From: PALSA-243 sp036268375
Lineage (GTDB): Bacteria; Acidobacteriota; Terriglobia; Bryobacterales; Bryobacteraceae
Assembly: GCA_036268375.1 (NCBI GenBank)
Contig: DATAUH010000183.1
Location: 1-27,523 of the forward strand
Reading direction: 5' to 3'
Length of the DNA: 27,523 bases
The notes below the pieces were generated by a model that saw only the letters and a list, made by a program, of their open reading frames with translations, was not told the DNA's origin and did no database searches. Of the stretch, positions 1 to 8,319 are shown one piece after another. Position 1 is the stretch's first letter, and each line of letters begins with the position of its first letter. Both the position numbers and the translations under genes were made by a program.

Positions 1-3000
1 GTGGACCCGCTGCGCATTCTGGCGATTACGTTCACCGAAAAGGCCGCGGCGAACATGCGCGCGCGACTGGCGAAGCAGTTCGATGACGACCCCGACTTGC
101 GCGCGAAGTTTGAGAGGGCGTGGGTCTTCACGATTCACGGATTTTGCGCGCGTCTGTTGCGTGAGCAGGCGGTATGGGCGGGCGTGGATCCCGAGTTTGC
201 GATTGCGGATGAACAGGAATCGCTGCGGATGCAGACGGCATCTTTGAACGCCGCCATCGAAGAACTTTTCGCGCAAGACGCGGAGGCGCTGCGGGCGCTG
301 ATACGCGGACTGAAATCGCCGGATTTTGAGAATCACGTGCGCAGCGCATATGACGGGATGCGTTGCGCGGGGCGCACGATCGAAGAAGTGGCGGCTATGC
401 CGGCGCCGAAAGGCGTCACGCAGGAAGAGATTGAAGCCTTAATCACGGCCGCTCGCACCTCCTCGTTGAGCGCTTGGAATTACACGCAGAAGGCGCACCT
501 GGAGCAAGCGCTCGAATCCGCGGAGCGCATCGCATCAGCGGAGACGCCGCTCGAAGCGCTGGTGGAACTAGAGGAATTCCCGCTGAATTTGCAGAAGTGC
601 AAGCGCAACACAGAGGCATATGCACTTGCAAAGCAACTGAAATTGGCGATCGAAGCCTACAAATATGCGTTGATTACCCAGCATTATGCGCCGCAGCGGG
701 CACTACTGTTTGAACTGCTGCGCCGTTTCGGTAAGATCTACACGGAGCGAAAACGCAAAGCCGGCTTGCTCGATTTTACGGATCTGGAGGAGCACACGGT
801 ACGGCTGCTCGAGACCCACGCAGAGGTGCAGGAGCGGCTGCGCGCGCAGTTCGATCATGTGCTGATGGATGAGGTTCAGGACACGAACCCGCAGCAAGCG
901 AAATTGATCCGCCTGGTGCGTCCGCCCAATCGGTTTTACGCGGTAGGCGATATCAATCAGGCGATTTATGGTTTCCGGCACGCGGAGCCACGCGGGTTTT
1001 CGAATTATCGCGCGGAGGTGGAGGCGGGGGGCGGCCACCTGGTCGAACTCGCCGACAATTTTCGCAGCCGTGCCGGAATTTTGAGCGCGGTCGAGAGCAT
1101 TACTCATCAGCGCGAGGGAATTGAACCGCGCGCGCTGCTGGCGGGACGCAAATTTGACGACGCCCCCGAGGCGCCGGTCGAGATTATCAGTGCCTACGCG
1201 CATACCACCGAGGACGCGGAGGCTCTGGAGGCGCAATGCGTGGCGCGGCGGATTGTCGAACTGGAGCGCGACGGCTGCGACTTCAAAGACATGGCCGTGC
1301 TGGTGCGCAATTCAGAGTCGCTGAATGTACTTGCGCCGGCGTTCGACGAAGCGGGCGTTCCTTATCTGCTGAATCGCGGCCGCGGATTTTATGAGACGCG
1401 CGAGGTGAACGATTTAACGCACCTGCTGCGCGTAATTGCGAATCCTCTGGACGAGGTCAGCCTCGCGACGGTGCTACGCTCTCGGCTGGCGGCGATTTCG
1501 GACGAGGGCTTGTTGCGGCTGCGGGTGCTGAGCGATGAAAACGGGCGCGGACGAATCGGAGGCGCGCTGTGGCGCGTGGGAACCGATACGGCGAAGGATT
1601 TTGGCGACGATTACGAACGGCTGATCCGGTTTCGCGAGCGGTTGCGCGATTGGCGGGAACGCCGCGAATATGTGTCGTTCGACCGCCTGCTGCTGGAAGC
1701 GATGGACGAATGCGGCTACCAGCCGGAAAACGGCGCGCGCGCCTGGGCGAACATCGACAAACTGCTGGCGCAGGCGCGTGAGGCTGCGCCGCGCATGACG
1801 CTCGACCAGTTTGTCGACGAACTGGAGCAGATTCGCAAATCGAATCCGCGCGAGCCGGATGCGCCTCCGGAGGATTCCGTGAACGCGGTGAAGGTAATGA
1901 CCGTTCATGCCGCCAAGGGTCTGGAATTTCCAGTGGTTTTCGTGGCTGCGATGCACAAATCCGTAGATACGGATGTGGGCATGGTCGCCTTCTCGCCAAA
2001 CGCCGGATTGGGAGCGCGTTGGCGAAATCCCGCGAAGCGAGAGGACAAAAACGATCTATTTGCGGACGCCATTCGCGAGGAGCGCAAACAGCGGGAGTTG
2101 GAAGAGAGCCACCGGTTGCTCTATGTCGCGATGACTCGGGCCGAGAAGCGCCTGATCTTGAGTTTTGCGGGCAAGAAGCCGGCGCAGTGGGCGAGCGTGC
2201 TCGCGGCAAGCTTGCAGTTGGATACCGAAAGCTGCCGCGACGAAGTGGTGGAATACACGGCGCCCGACGGCAAGACTTGGAAAGCGCGCGTCACCGTAAC
2301 AGACCGCGCGCCCGATCTACTGCGGGCTTCGACCAGCACAGCCGCAGCCGATCTGGAGCAAGTGGAGTGGCTGGATGCGCCCGTAGTTTCCGGACAGCAG
2401 GACTCTAATGCGACGGTGACAGCGTTGGCGAAGTTCGCCAAGTGCCCGCGCGAATACTATTTGGCAAATTATCTGGGCTTTGAAGGACGAAGGCGCGCGC
2501 TGACAGAGGAATCCGAGACCGCTGCGGAAAGCGACTTGCCGGCGGATGAATTCGGCGTGCAGGTGCACTCGCTGTTGGCGGGCGCGCCGGTGGAAAGCCC
2601 CAGTCGCGAGGCGCTGCGGCTGGCGCAGGTGTTCCGCGAGAGCAAACTCGGGCAGCGGGTGGCGAAGGCGAAGCGCATCGAACGCGAATTCGACTTTCTG
2701 ATGTCCGTAGAGGACCTGGTGATTCGCGGGCAGGTGGATTTGTGGTTCGAAGAGGGCGGCGAACTGGTGATTGTCGACTACAAAACCGACGCCGTATCGG
2801 CGGTAGAGGCCCATCAGCGCGCCCGCGACTACGAGCTGCAGTTGAAGCTATATGCGCAGGCGGTGGAGCGCGTCACTGGGCGCGCTCCGGATCGCGCCTG
2901 GCTGCATTTCTTGAAGCCGAATGTGGCCATTGAGGTGGACTTAACGCCGTCGCTGCTCGAATCGCCGGAGCAGATTGCGAGAGATCTTCAGGAAGCGCAG

Positions 3001-3081
3001 GATTCCATGCGATTTCCGATGAACCTGGGCGAGCATTGCCGCCGATGCCAGTTCTATCGCGACCTCTGTCCGGCGGGATAA
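1..3081 (+). CDS. UvrD-family helicase with C-terminal Fe-S PD-(D/E)XK nuclease (AddA/RecB-like), 5'-partial
   Basis: The frame is open through base 1 and begins at motif Ia (ITFTEKAA). The Walker A motif is absent, so the true start lies left of the window and the GTG at 1 is not a start. Visible helicase motifs are DEVQD at about residues 290-294 (Walker B), GDINQAIYGFR at about 316-326, TVHAAKGLEF at about 634-643 and LLYVAMTRAEKR at about 706-717. A RecB-type nuclease follows, with D913 in GQVD and D926-Y-K928 in VDYKTD. Four cysteines, C815 and C1013/C1016/C1023, bracket the nuclease in the pattern known for Fe-S nucleases such as AddB and Cas4. The family processes double-strand breaks for RecA-dependent repair, usually with a partner whose gene would be expected upstream. 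AddA itself normally lacks the Fe-S cysteines, so the exact subfamily is open. Confidence 0.93.
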   Translation: MDPLRILAITFTEKAAANMRARLAKQFDDDPDLRAKFERAWVFTIHGFCARLLREQAVWAGVDPEFAIADEQESLRMQTASLNAAIEELFAQDAEALRALIRGLKSPDFENHVRSAYDGMRCAGRTIEEVAAMPAPKGVTQEEIEALITAARTSSLSAWNYTQKAHLEQALESAERIASAETPLEALVELEEFPLNLQKCKRNTEAYALAKQLKLAIEAYKYALITQHYAPQRALLFELLRRFGKIYTERKRKAGLLDFTDLEEHTVRLLETHAEVQERLRAQFDHVLMDEVQDTNPQQAKLIRLVRPPNRFYAVGDINQAIYGFRHAEPRGFSNYRAEVEAGGGHLVELADNFRSRAGILSAVESITHQREGIEPRALLAGRKFDDAPEAPVEIISAYAHTTEDAEALEAQCVARRIVELERDGCDFKDMAVLVRNSESLNVLAPAFDEAGVPYLLNRGRGFYETREVNDLTHLLRVIANPLDEVSLATVLRSRLAAISDEGLLRLRVLSDENGRGRIGGALWRVGTDTAKDFGDDYERLIRFRERLRDWRERREYVSFDRLLLEAMDECGYQPENGARAWANIDKLLAQAREAAPRMTLDQFVDELEQIRKSNPREPDAPPEDSVNAVKVMTVHAAKGLEFPVVFVAAMHKSVDTDVGMVAFSPNAGLGARWRNPAKREDKNDLFADAIREERKQRELEESHRLLYVAMTRAEKRLILSFAGKKPAQWASVLAASLQLDTESCRDEVVEYTAPDGKTWKARVTVTDRAPDLLRASTSTAAADLEQVEWLDAPVVSGQQDSNATVTALAKFAKCPREYYLANYLGFEGRRRALTEESETAAESDLPADEFGVQVHSLLAGAPVESPSREALRLAQVFRESKLGQRVAKAKRIEREFDFLMSVEDLVIRGQVDLWFEEGGELVIVDYKTDAVSAVEAHQRARDYELQLKLYAQAVERVTGRAPDRAWLHFLKPNVAIEVDLTPSLLESPEQIARDLQEAQDSMRFPMNLGEHCRRCQFYRDLCPAG

Positions 3082-3100
3082 TGCGCCGCCATCGCGCGTT

Positions 3101-4033
3101 TTATTGCTTGTGCGCCGTGCGCGGGCGAGCGTGCGGCTTAACGAGCGCCTGGAACTGATCTTCGGGGAGGCTGGCGGAGAAGTTCACGGCCGCGCCGGTC
3201 GCGGTTACTGAGATCGAGCGGGCGAAAGACGCCAGGTCGGGATTCTGTTGAGCCTGCATTAGCGCGATGTTCTGCAGCAACTGGAACATGCCGGCCAGAT
3301 TGGTGGCGGACTGTGCATCGACGGTTTGAGCCTGCGCGGTAACCGTGATGTTGGATCCGAACTTCACGCCTGCGTAGCCGCTTTGTACCTGTTGGAAGAG
3401 GTTTGGCGGAACATTGACGCCGTCGATCGTGGAAGGCTGCGTGGGAGCCTTGGCGTGCGGAAAGGAAGTGGGCGACACGGTCGAAATGACCCAGGCGTCT
3501 TCGGTGTTGCTGAGGTTGGTGATCTGCGTCATGAGCGCGGTGGGCAGAGTGGTGGGCGAGGTTTGACGCGCGATGGCGGCTTTCACATCGGCGATATCAC
3601 CGGCGGCCATCAACCCCGGGTTGAGGAATGCGACGCCATTCAATTTCTTGGGGTCTTCCAGAATGGTGACTCCCTGGTAGGTTTCCGTAACAGCTCCATC
3701 CTTAGCACCGAGCGCCGCGATCGCGGTGGGATCGAAAATTCCAGTGGCGAGGGCCAGGCCGGTATTCGGCGTTGCGTTAGAGGCGCACAGAAGTTCGTTG
3801 AGATCTTTGGCGGGGTTGAAATTAGTGAGGGCCGTTACCTGTTCGACGCCGCCGTTCGGCAATTGGCTGAGAACGTACTGACCGAACGGGGTCAGTTTGG
3901 CTTGCGCGACGTTGACATCCGAGATGACCTTCACATCAGGCATCACCAGTTTGAGCAACTGAGAGTCTGCGGCGGGCAGGGATCCAGCGAGGACGCCGAT
4001 AAAGGAGGCAGCGGCTAAAATGCGAGGCTTCAT
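3101..4033 (-). CDS. Secreted protein of unknown function
   Basis: I do not recognise the family. The chosen ATG is preceded by AGGA seven bases upstream, and from it the product is 310 residues. The first 22 residues (MKPRILAAASFIGVLAGSLPAA) form a short Sec-type signal: a basic start, a hydrophobic core and a small-residue cleavage region. The mature part is Ala/Thr/Gln/Asn-rich with one cysteine (in LLCAS) and no further membrane segment, and it ends in a basic tail (HARPRTAHKQ). Its alternating segments suggest an alpha/beta periplasmic or outer-surface protein, but this is inference. It lies about 30 bases downstream of ribBA on the same strand and may be co-transcribed with it. A start at 4060 would only add nine residues in front of the signal. 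It converges with the helicase gene, 19 bases away. Confidence 0.8.
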   Translation of the reverse strand: MKPRILAAASFIGVLAGSLPAADSQLLKLVMPDVKVISDVNVAQAKLTPFGQYVLSQLPNGGVEQVTALTNFNPAKDLNELLCASNATPNTGLALATGIFDPTAIAALGAKDGAVTETYQGVTILEDPKKLNGVAFLNPGLMAAGDIADVKAAIARQTSPTTLPTALMTQITNLSNTEDAWVISTVSPTSFPHAKAPTQPSTIDGVNVPPNLFQQVQSGYAGVKFGSNITVTAQAQTVDAQSATNLAGMFQLLQNIALMQAQQNPDLASFARSISVTATGAAVNFSASLPEDQFQALVKPHARPRTAHKQ

Positions 4034-4063
4034 AACATTCCTGACGACAGGGTACTCCACTTG

Positions 4064-5191
4064 TTAGCGGACGGTGGCCGAAGTTTCGGCCGGTACAGCC
4101 AACTGCTCCACGATTTCGATGCCGAATCCTTCCAGTGCGACCACTTTGCGCGGGTGATTCGTAAGCAGGCGAATGGTGTGAAGACCCAGATCCGAAAGGA
4201 TCTGGGCGCCGACGCCGTGTTCGTGCTGCAAGGGGTGCAGATCGCGGCCGTGAATGGCAATGCGGTCCGTGCCGCCGGCGTCGCGTTCGATGCGGAAACC
4301 CGGGCCGGTCTCGTGCAGATAGACCAGCACGCCGGCGCCTTCGTCGGCAATGGCGCGCATGGAGCTACGCAGGAGCCGCCCGCAATCGCAAGCGAGAGAG
4401 CCGAACGCGTCACCATAGAGACAGCGCGAGTGCATGCGCACCAGCATGCTCTCACGGCCCGTGACCTCTCCGCGGACGAGCGCGAGGTGGTATTCGTTAT
4501 TCAGCTCGCTGGCGTAGGCGATGGTGCGAAACGGCCCGAATTCAGTCTCGACGAAACCTTCGGCGACGCGGTGAATGAAGCGCTCGGTCTTCAAACGGTA
4601 CCGAATGAGATCGGCGACGGAAGCCATCTTGAGACCGTGGCGCTCGCAGAACAACTGGAGCTGCGGGACGCGCGCCATGGTGCCGTCCTCATTCATGATT
4701 TCGCAGATGACGCCGGCGGGCGTGAGGCCGGCGAGCCGCGAGAGATCGCAGGCAGCCTCTGTTTGACCGGCTCGGACCAGGACGCCGCCATCGCGAGCAC
4801 GCAGCGGAAAGACATGGCCAGGACGCGCCAGATCGTGGGGCCTGCATTTGGGATCGATCGCGGTGAGAATGGTGCGCGTGCGATCGGCGGCGGAGATGCC
4901 GGTGGTGACGCCTTCGCGGGCGTCGATGGATTCCGTAAATGCGGTGCCGAAGTTAGAGGTATTGTGCTGCGAGATCTGCGGCAGGCGGAGCGCATCACAG
5001 CGTTCGGCGGTGAGGGTCAGGCAGATCAGGCCTCGGCCGTGAGTGGCCATAAAATTCACGATGGCAGGCGTGATCTTTTCGGCGGCGATGGTAAGATCGC
5101 CTTCATTTTCGCGGTCTTCATCGTCGACCACAACCAGCATGCGGCCGGCGCGGATCTCCTCAATCGCTTCTGCGACAGGGACAAACGGCAT
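4064..5191 (-). CDS. ribBA: RibBA-type protein: DHBP synthase fused to a divergent GTP cyclohydrolase II domain
   Basis: The first 200 residues are 3,4-dihydroxy-2-butanone-4-phosphate synthase (RibB), which makes the four-carbon unit of riboflavin from ribulose 5-phosphate. DDEDRENEGDL (23-33), HGRGLICLTL (51-60), RPGHVFPL (123-130) and TEAACDLSRLAG (144-155) carry the expected acidic and His residues, so this half looks active. Residues about 205-375 match GTP cyclohydrolase II. The zinc cysteines 257, 268 and 270 have the canonical C-x10-C-x-C spacing, and GAQILSDLG and IRLLTNHP are conserved. The usual QEGRGIGL...NK...AY.LQ stretch is missing. At the motif D-x-R-x-Y, which holds the catalytic Arg, the protein reads L-Q-H-E-H (321-325). 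The fusion is sure; activity of the second half is doubtful. The gene is divergent from the diadenylate cyclase gene. Confidence 0.95.
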   Translation of the reverse strand: MPFVPVAEAIEEIRAGRMLVVVDDEDRENEGDLTIAAEKITPAIVNFMATHGRGLICLTLTAERCDALRLPQISQHNTSNFGTAFTESIDAREGVTTGISAADRTRTILTAIDPKCRPHDLARPGHVFPLRARDGGVLVRAGQTEAACDLSRLAGLTPAGVICEIMNEDGTMARVPQLQLFCERHGLKMASVADLIRYRLKTERFIHRVAEGFVETEFGPFRTIAYASELNNEYHLALVRGEVTGRESMLVRMHSRCLYGDAFGSLACDCGRLLRSSMRAIADEGAGVLVYLHETGPGFRIERDAGGTDRIAIHGRDLHPLQHEHGVGAQILSDLGLHTIRLLTNHPRKVVALEGFGIEIVEQLAVPAETSATVR

Positions 5192-5368
5192 ATTTCAATT
5201 CTAGTGTATGAGTGCAATTGCCTTGGAAGCGCCAGCGGGTATTTAACACTGACGGGAGCCTTCGGGTGGGCCCTGGCGCCAGGACGACTCCCGCCACCGG
5301 AACCCGGCCACGGATCCATCCGTGCTTCTAACTGAACAAGTTAAGATAGATTTAACTTCTGAGTCGTG
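5192..5368. promoter_or_regulatory. Hairpin-rich divergent spacer between ribBA and dacA
   Basis: No gene fits in this spacer, but it is strongly structured. CGGGAG (5253-5258) pairs with CTCCCG (5288-5293). These arms enclose a CC-UUCG-GG mini-hairpin (5259-5266) and the 12-base palindrome CCTGGCGCCAGG (5272-5283). A separate perfect hairpin CACGGAT/ATCCGTG spans 5309-5324. The palindromes would fold on either strand, so the region could be a leader of ribBA (minus) or dacA (plus), or a set of operators. The minus strand was compared by eye with the FMN riboswitch, the obvious candidate for ribBA, and the conserved RFN core was not found. The AT-rich 5333-5360 may contain the dacA promoter. 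Confidence 0.5.
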
Positions 5369-6241
5369 ATGCCGCCTTTTCTCCACTTACGGATGTCTAT
5401 GCCCGAATTCACGGCTTCGGCCGCGATCGACATCTTCGTGGTCGCGTTTCTGATCTACCAGTGCCTGATGGTGGTGCGCGGAACGCGCGCGGGCCACATA
5501 CTGGCCGGCATCTTCGTGATGGTGCTGCTATATGCGGCGGCGTTGTGGGCGGGGTTGGAGGCGCTGCGCTCGGTACTTTCGTTCATCGTGCCGTATTTAG
5601 GCATCGCCATAATTGTGCTGTTTCAATCGGAAATCCGGAGGACGCTGGCGCGCATCGGCCGCAAGCGTATGTTCGGGTTGGCGGGGGGATTTCGCGCGCC
5701 GGAATCGGTTAGCGAAATCCTGATGGCGATGGAACAGTTTTCGGAAAAACGAACTGGCGCCTTGATTGTGCTGGAGCGCGACATCGGGCTGCGCACATTC
5801 GTTGAGAGCGGCGTGACGATGGATGCGCGCATCTCGCGCGACTTGCTGCTTTCGATCTTTCAGCCGCCGCTGCCGCTCCACGACGGCGCGGTCATCGTGC
5901 AGAAAGATCGCGTCGCGGCGGCCGCCTGCTTCCTACCGCTGACGACGAACCCCGCGGTCTCGCTGAAGTTGGGCACCCGGCACCGCGCAGCCATCGGCAT
6001 CACGGAAGAGACGGACTGCCTGTCGCTGGTGGTGTCGGAAGAGACCGGCCGGATTTCAGTGGCGACATTTGGCGAGCTGGCGCAGGGCCTTTCGTTCGAC
6101 GAAGTGCGCGAACGCATCAACCGGCACTTCGGCGTGGAGCGGCCGGCGCTCTCGCCGGTGGATGAGTACGCCGCGGATATTCCGCTGACGACAGAGCGGC
6201 CCGTGGAAACGCACCCGTCACCGCGGAGCGGACAGGCGTGA
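5369..6241 (+). CDS. dacA: Diadenylate cyclase, CdaA/DacA type
   Basis: The enzyme makes the second messenger c-di-AMP from two ATP at the cytoplasmic membrane. Three N-terminal membrane segments lie at about 20-36, 43-60 and 68-86. A DisA_N (DAC) domain follows, with the diagnostic PLHDGAVI (D172-G173-A174) and GTRHRAAIG (R204-H205-R206) motifs of the active site. The length of 290 residues is normal for CdaA. The ATG at 5369 was chosen; a GTG one codon earlier and ATGs at 5393 and 5399 are possible, and none has a clear Shine-Dalgarno sequence. The stop overlaps the next gene by four bases. The order cyclase, YbbR protein, glmM is the conserved cdaA-cdaR-glmM operon, in which the YbbR protein and GlmM are known from Firmicutes to modulate the cyclase. 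Confidence 0.97.
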   Translation: MPPFLHLRMSMPEFTASAAIDIFVVAFLIYQCLMVVRGTRAGHILAGIFVMVLLYAAALWAGLEALRSVLSFIVPYLGIAIIVLFQSEIRRTLARIGRKRMFGLAGGFRAPESVSEILMAMEQFSEKRTGALIVLERDIGLRTFVESGVTMDARISRDLLLSIFQPPLPLHDGAVIVQKDRVAAAACFLPLTTNPAVSLKLGTRHRAAIGITEETDCLSLVVSEETGRISVATFGELAQGLSFDEVRERINRHFGVERPALSPVDEYAADIPLTTERPVETHPSPRSGQA

Positions 6242-6936
6242 CGCGCTTTTTCAAGGCCGTATTCCGGCTGATTTTCGATCGCATCGGCTGGAAGCTGCTC
6301 TCTCTGGCAACAGCGGTCGCTATTTGGGCAACTGTGGCCACGGAGCCCGAGCTTTCGACCTTCGCTTCGGTGCAAGTGGAGTACAAGAGCCTGCCGCGCG
6401 ATCTGGAGATTGCCTCAAACCCCGTGACCACTGTGCTGTTGGAACTGCGCGGACCTTCGGGCGAATTGCAAGGCCTCGGCGGAGAGGGCGTACATCCGCA
6501 GATCATTCTGGATATGGGGTCCGCCACAGAAGGCGAACACACATACACCGTTGGAGACAGCGTCGTGAAGTTGCCCCGAGGCGTCCGGTTGGTGAGTGCG
6601 CTTCCGGCGCAGGTCCATTTCATCTTCGAAACGCGCGGGCAGAAGACCGTGCCGGTCGAGGTGCGCTATTCAGGCGAAGGCAAGAATGGGTACGTTGTGG
6701 CGTCGGAGAAGGTGTCGCCCCCAAGCATACGAATAGAAGGCGCGGCGAGCCACGTGGCGGCTGCGGGCGCGGTAATGACGGATCCTGTGGACGTTTCGGA
6801 AGCCGTGGGAACGACAACATTTCGCGTGACGGCATTCACCACCGACCCCTTCGTGCATTTGCCAAAGGGACAGCAGGTGAACATCACCGTTACGATGAAA
6901 AAGCAGGGAGATCCGGGACAGCGCATTCAGAAGTGA
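6238..6936 (+). CDS. ybbR: YbbR-domain membrane protein (CdaR-like)
   Basis: One N-terminal membrane anchor (about 17-35, in KLLSLATAVAIWATVA) is followed by an extracytoplasmic beta-rich part. The part contains about two YbbR repeats, one at about 40-118 and one at about 125-215. Characteristic pieces are VEYKSLP at the start of the first repeat and PVEVRYSG opening the second. Firmicute CdaR usually has more repeats, so this is a short version at 232 residues. The GTG start lies within the stop of dacA (GTGA overlap), which means translational coupling. Known CdaR proteins bind the cyclase CdaA and tune its activity; position and domain make the same role likely here, by inference. Confidence 0.9.
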   Translation: MTRFFKAVFRLIFDRIGWKLLSLATAVAIWATVATEPELSTFASVQVEYKSLPRDLEIASNPVTTVLLELRGPSGELQGLGGEGVHPQIILDMGSATEGEHTYTVGDSVVKLPRGVRLVSALPAQVHFIFETRGQKTVPVEVRYSGEGKNGYVVASEKVSPPSIRIEGAASHVAAAGAVMTDPVDVSEAVGTTTFRVTAFTTDPFVHLPKGQQVNITVTMKKQGDPGQRIQK

Positions 6937-6963
6937 AGCCGCCGGTATAAAAGGGTAATCGAC

Positions 6964-8310
6964 TTGGGAAAACAGCTATTCGGGACAGATGGAATTCGCG
7001 GCGTAGCGGGAGAATATCCGCTCGATCCGCTAACGGTTTACGCGTTTGGCGTGGCGCTGGCAGACGATGCGCTGCGCAATCACAAGAACGATGCGCCGCG
7101 AATTTTGCTTGGCGCAGACACGCGTGAAAGCGGCCGGTGGATTGCGGAGATGGTGGCGGGAGGTCTGGCCAGCCGCGGCGTGGCTGCGCACTATGCGGGG
7201 GTGATCACGACGCCGGGAGTGGCGTACCTGACGCGCACCGGCCCGTATGCAGCGGGCGTGATGATTTCGGCATCGCACAATCCGTTTCGCGATAACGGGC
7301 TGAAGGTGTTTGGACACTCCGGGTTCAAGCTGCCGGACCACGAAGAGTCCGCAATCGAAGAAGAGATCCTGCGGCTGCGCGAAGACGGCGTAGAGGGCAA
7401 GCCTGCGAAGTTGGAGGCGGACGAATCGCTGGACCAGCGGTATCTGGATTTTCTCGCGTCGACGGTGAGCACGCGCTTTGACGGCATGCGCATTGTGGCG
7501 GATTGCGGAAATGGCGCGGCCTGCCGCCTGGCTCCGCGCCTGTTCGCAAGTTTGGGCGCGGATGTGGAGATGCTGAACGCGTCGCCCAATGGACGGAATA
7601 TCAACCTGAACTGCGGCGCGCTGCATATTGAAGGTTTGCGCGAAGCGGTGGTGGCGAAAAGGGCCGATTTCGGCGTCGCATTCGACGGCGACGCGGACCG
7701 CGCGATCTTCGTGGCGTCGAGCGGCAAAACGGTGGATGGCGACGCGGTGATGCTGACGGTGGGGCGCGCATTGAAGTCTGCGGGAAAGCTGCGCGGCGAT
7801 ACGGTGGTTGCGACGGTGATGTCGAATCTGGGTCTCGAACGCGCTCTCGCAGCAAGCGGCATACGGATGACGCGAACGCCGGTGGGAGATAAGTACGTGT
7901 TGGAAGAGATGGTGCAGCTTGACGCCGCGCTGGGCGGAGAACAATCGGGCCACGTAATTTTTCGCGAGTTCGCGACCACCGGCGACGGATTGTTGACGGC
8001 GTTGCGCGTCTTCGAAATTGCAAAGCTGGCGGGCAAGGGTTTGGATGAGCTTACAGCCGACCTGGAGATTTATCCGCAGCGGTTGGTGAACATACGCGTA
8101 CGCGAGAAGAAGGGCCTGCTGGAACGGCCTGCAGTGGCCAGCGAAATCAAGCGGGTGGAAGAGGCGTTCGGCGACGCGGGACGCGTGCTGGTACGGTTCT
8201 CAGGCACGGAACCGCTGGCGCGAGTGATGGTGGAAGGTCCCGATCTGGCGCAGGTGGAGAGTTTCAGCGCGAGCATTGCGGACGTAATCCGGCGAGAAAT
8301 CGGCGAGTAA
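6964..8310 (+). CDS. glmM: Phosphoglucosamine mutase GlmM
   Basis: GlmM interconverts glucosamine 6-phosphate and glucosamine 1-phosphate, the step that feeds UDP-GlcNAc for peptidoglycan and other glycans. All family signatures are present: FGTDGIRG at the N-terminus, ISASHNPF with the phosphorylated serine S104, the metal site DGDADR (D241, D243, D245) and the phosphate-binding RFSGTEPLARVMVEG near the end. The length of 448 residues is normal. The start must be the TTG at 6964: the frame upstream has no ATG, GTG or TTG before a stop at 6934, the family always begins within a few residues of FGTDG, and AAAAGGG lies about eight bases before the TTG. The gene is 27 bases behind ybbR in the same operon and converges with the histidine kinase gene. 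Confidence 0.98.
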   Translation: MGKQLFGTDGIRGVAGEYPLDPLTVYAFGVALADDALRNHKNDAPRILLGADTRESGRWIAEMVAGGLASRGVAAHYAGVITTPGVAYLTRTGPYAAGVMISASHNPFRDNGLKVFGHSGFKLPDHEESAIEEEILRLREDGVEGKPAKLEADESLDQRYLDFLASTVSTRFDGMRIVADCGNGAACRLAPRLFASLGADVEMLNASPNGRNINLNCGALHIEGLREAVVAKRADFGVAFDGDADRAIFVASSGKTVDGDAVMLTVGRALKSAGKLRGDTVVATVMSNLGLERALAASGIRMTRTPVGDKYVLEEMVQLDAALGGEQSGHVIFREFATTGDGLLTALRVFEIAKLAGKGLDELTADLEIYPQRLVNIRVREKKGLLERPAVASEIKRVEEAFGDAGRVLVRFSGTEPLARVMVEGPDLAQVESFSASIADVIRREIGE

Positions 8311-8319
8311 ACCGCGCGC

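Noticed and set aside
1..3. GTG at base 1 as the start of the helicase gene
   Set aside because: The Walker A motif that must precede motif Ia is missing, so the gene begins outside the window.
4061..5335. Long open frame (424 codons) on the plus strand
   Set aside because: It is antisense to ribBA, which has clear motifs, and its composition is typical of a GC-rich shadow frame with no recognisable domain.
5192..5368. FMN riboswitch upstream of ribBA
   Set aside because: The minus strand has GC-rich stems and a few RFN-like pieces, but the conserved core blocks are not present in order. It is kept only as an unassigned structured spacer.
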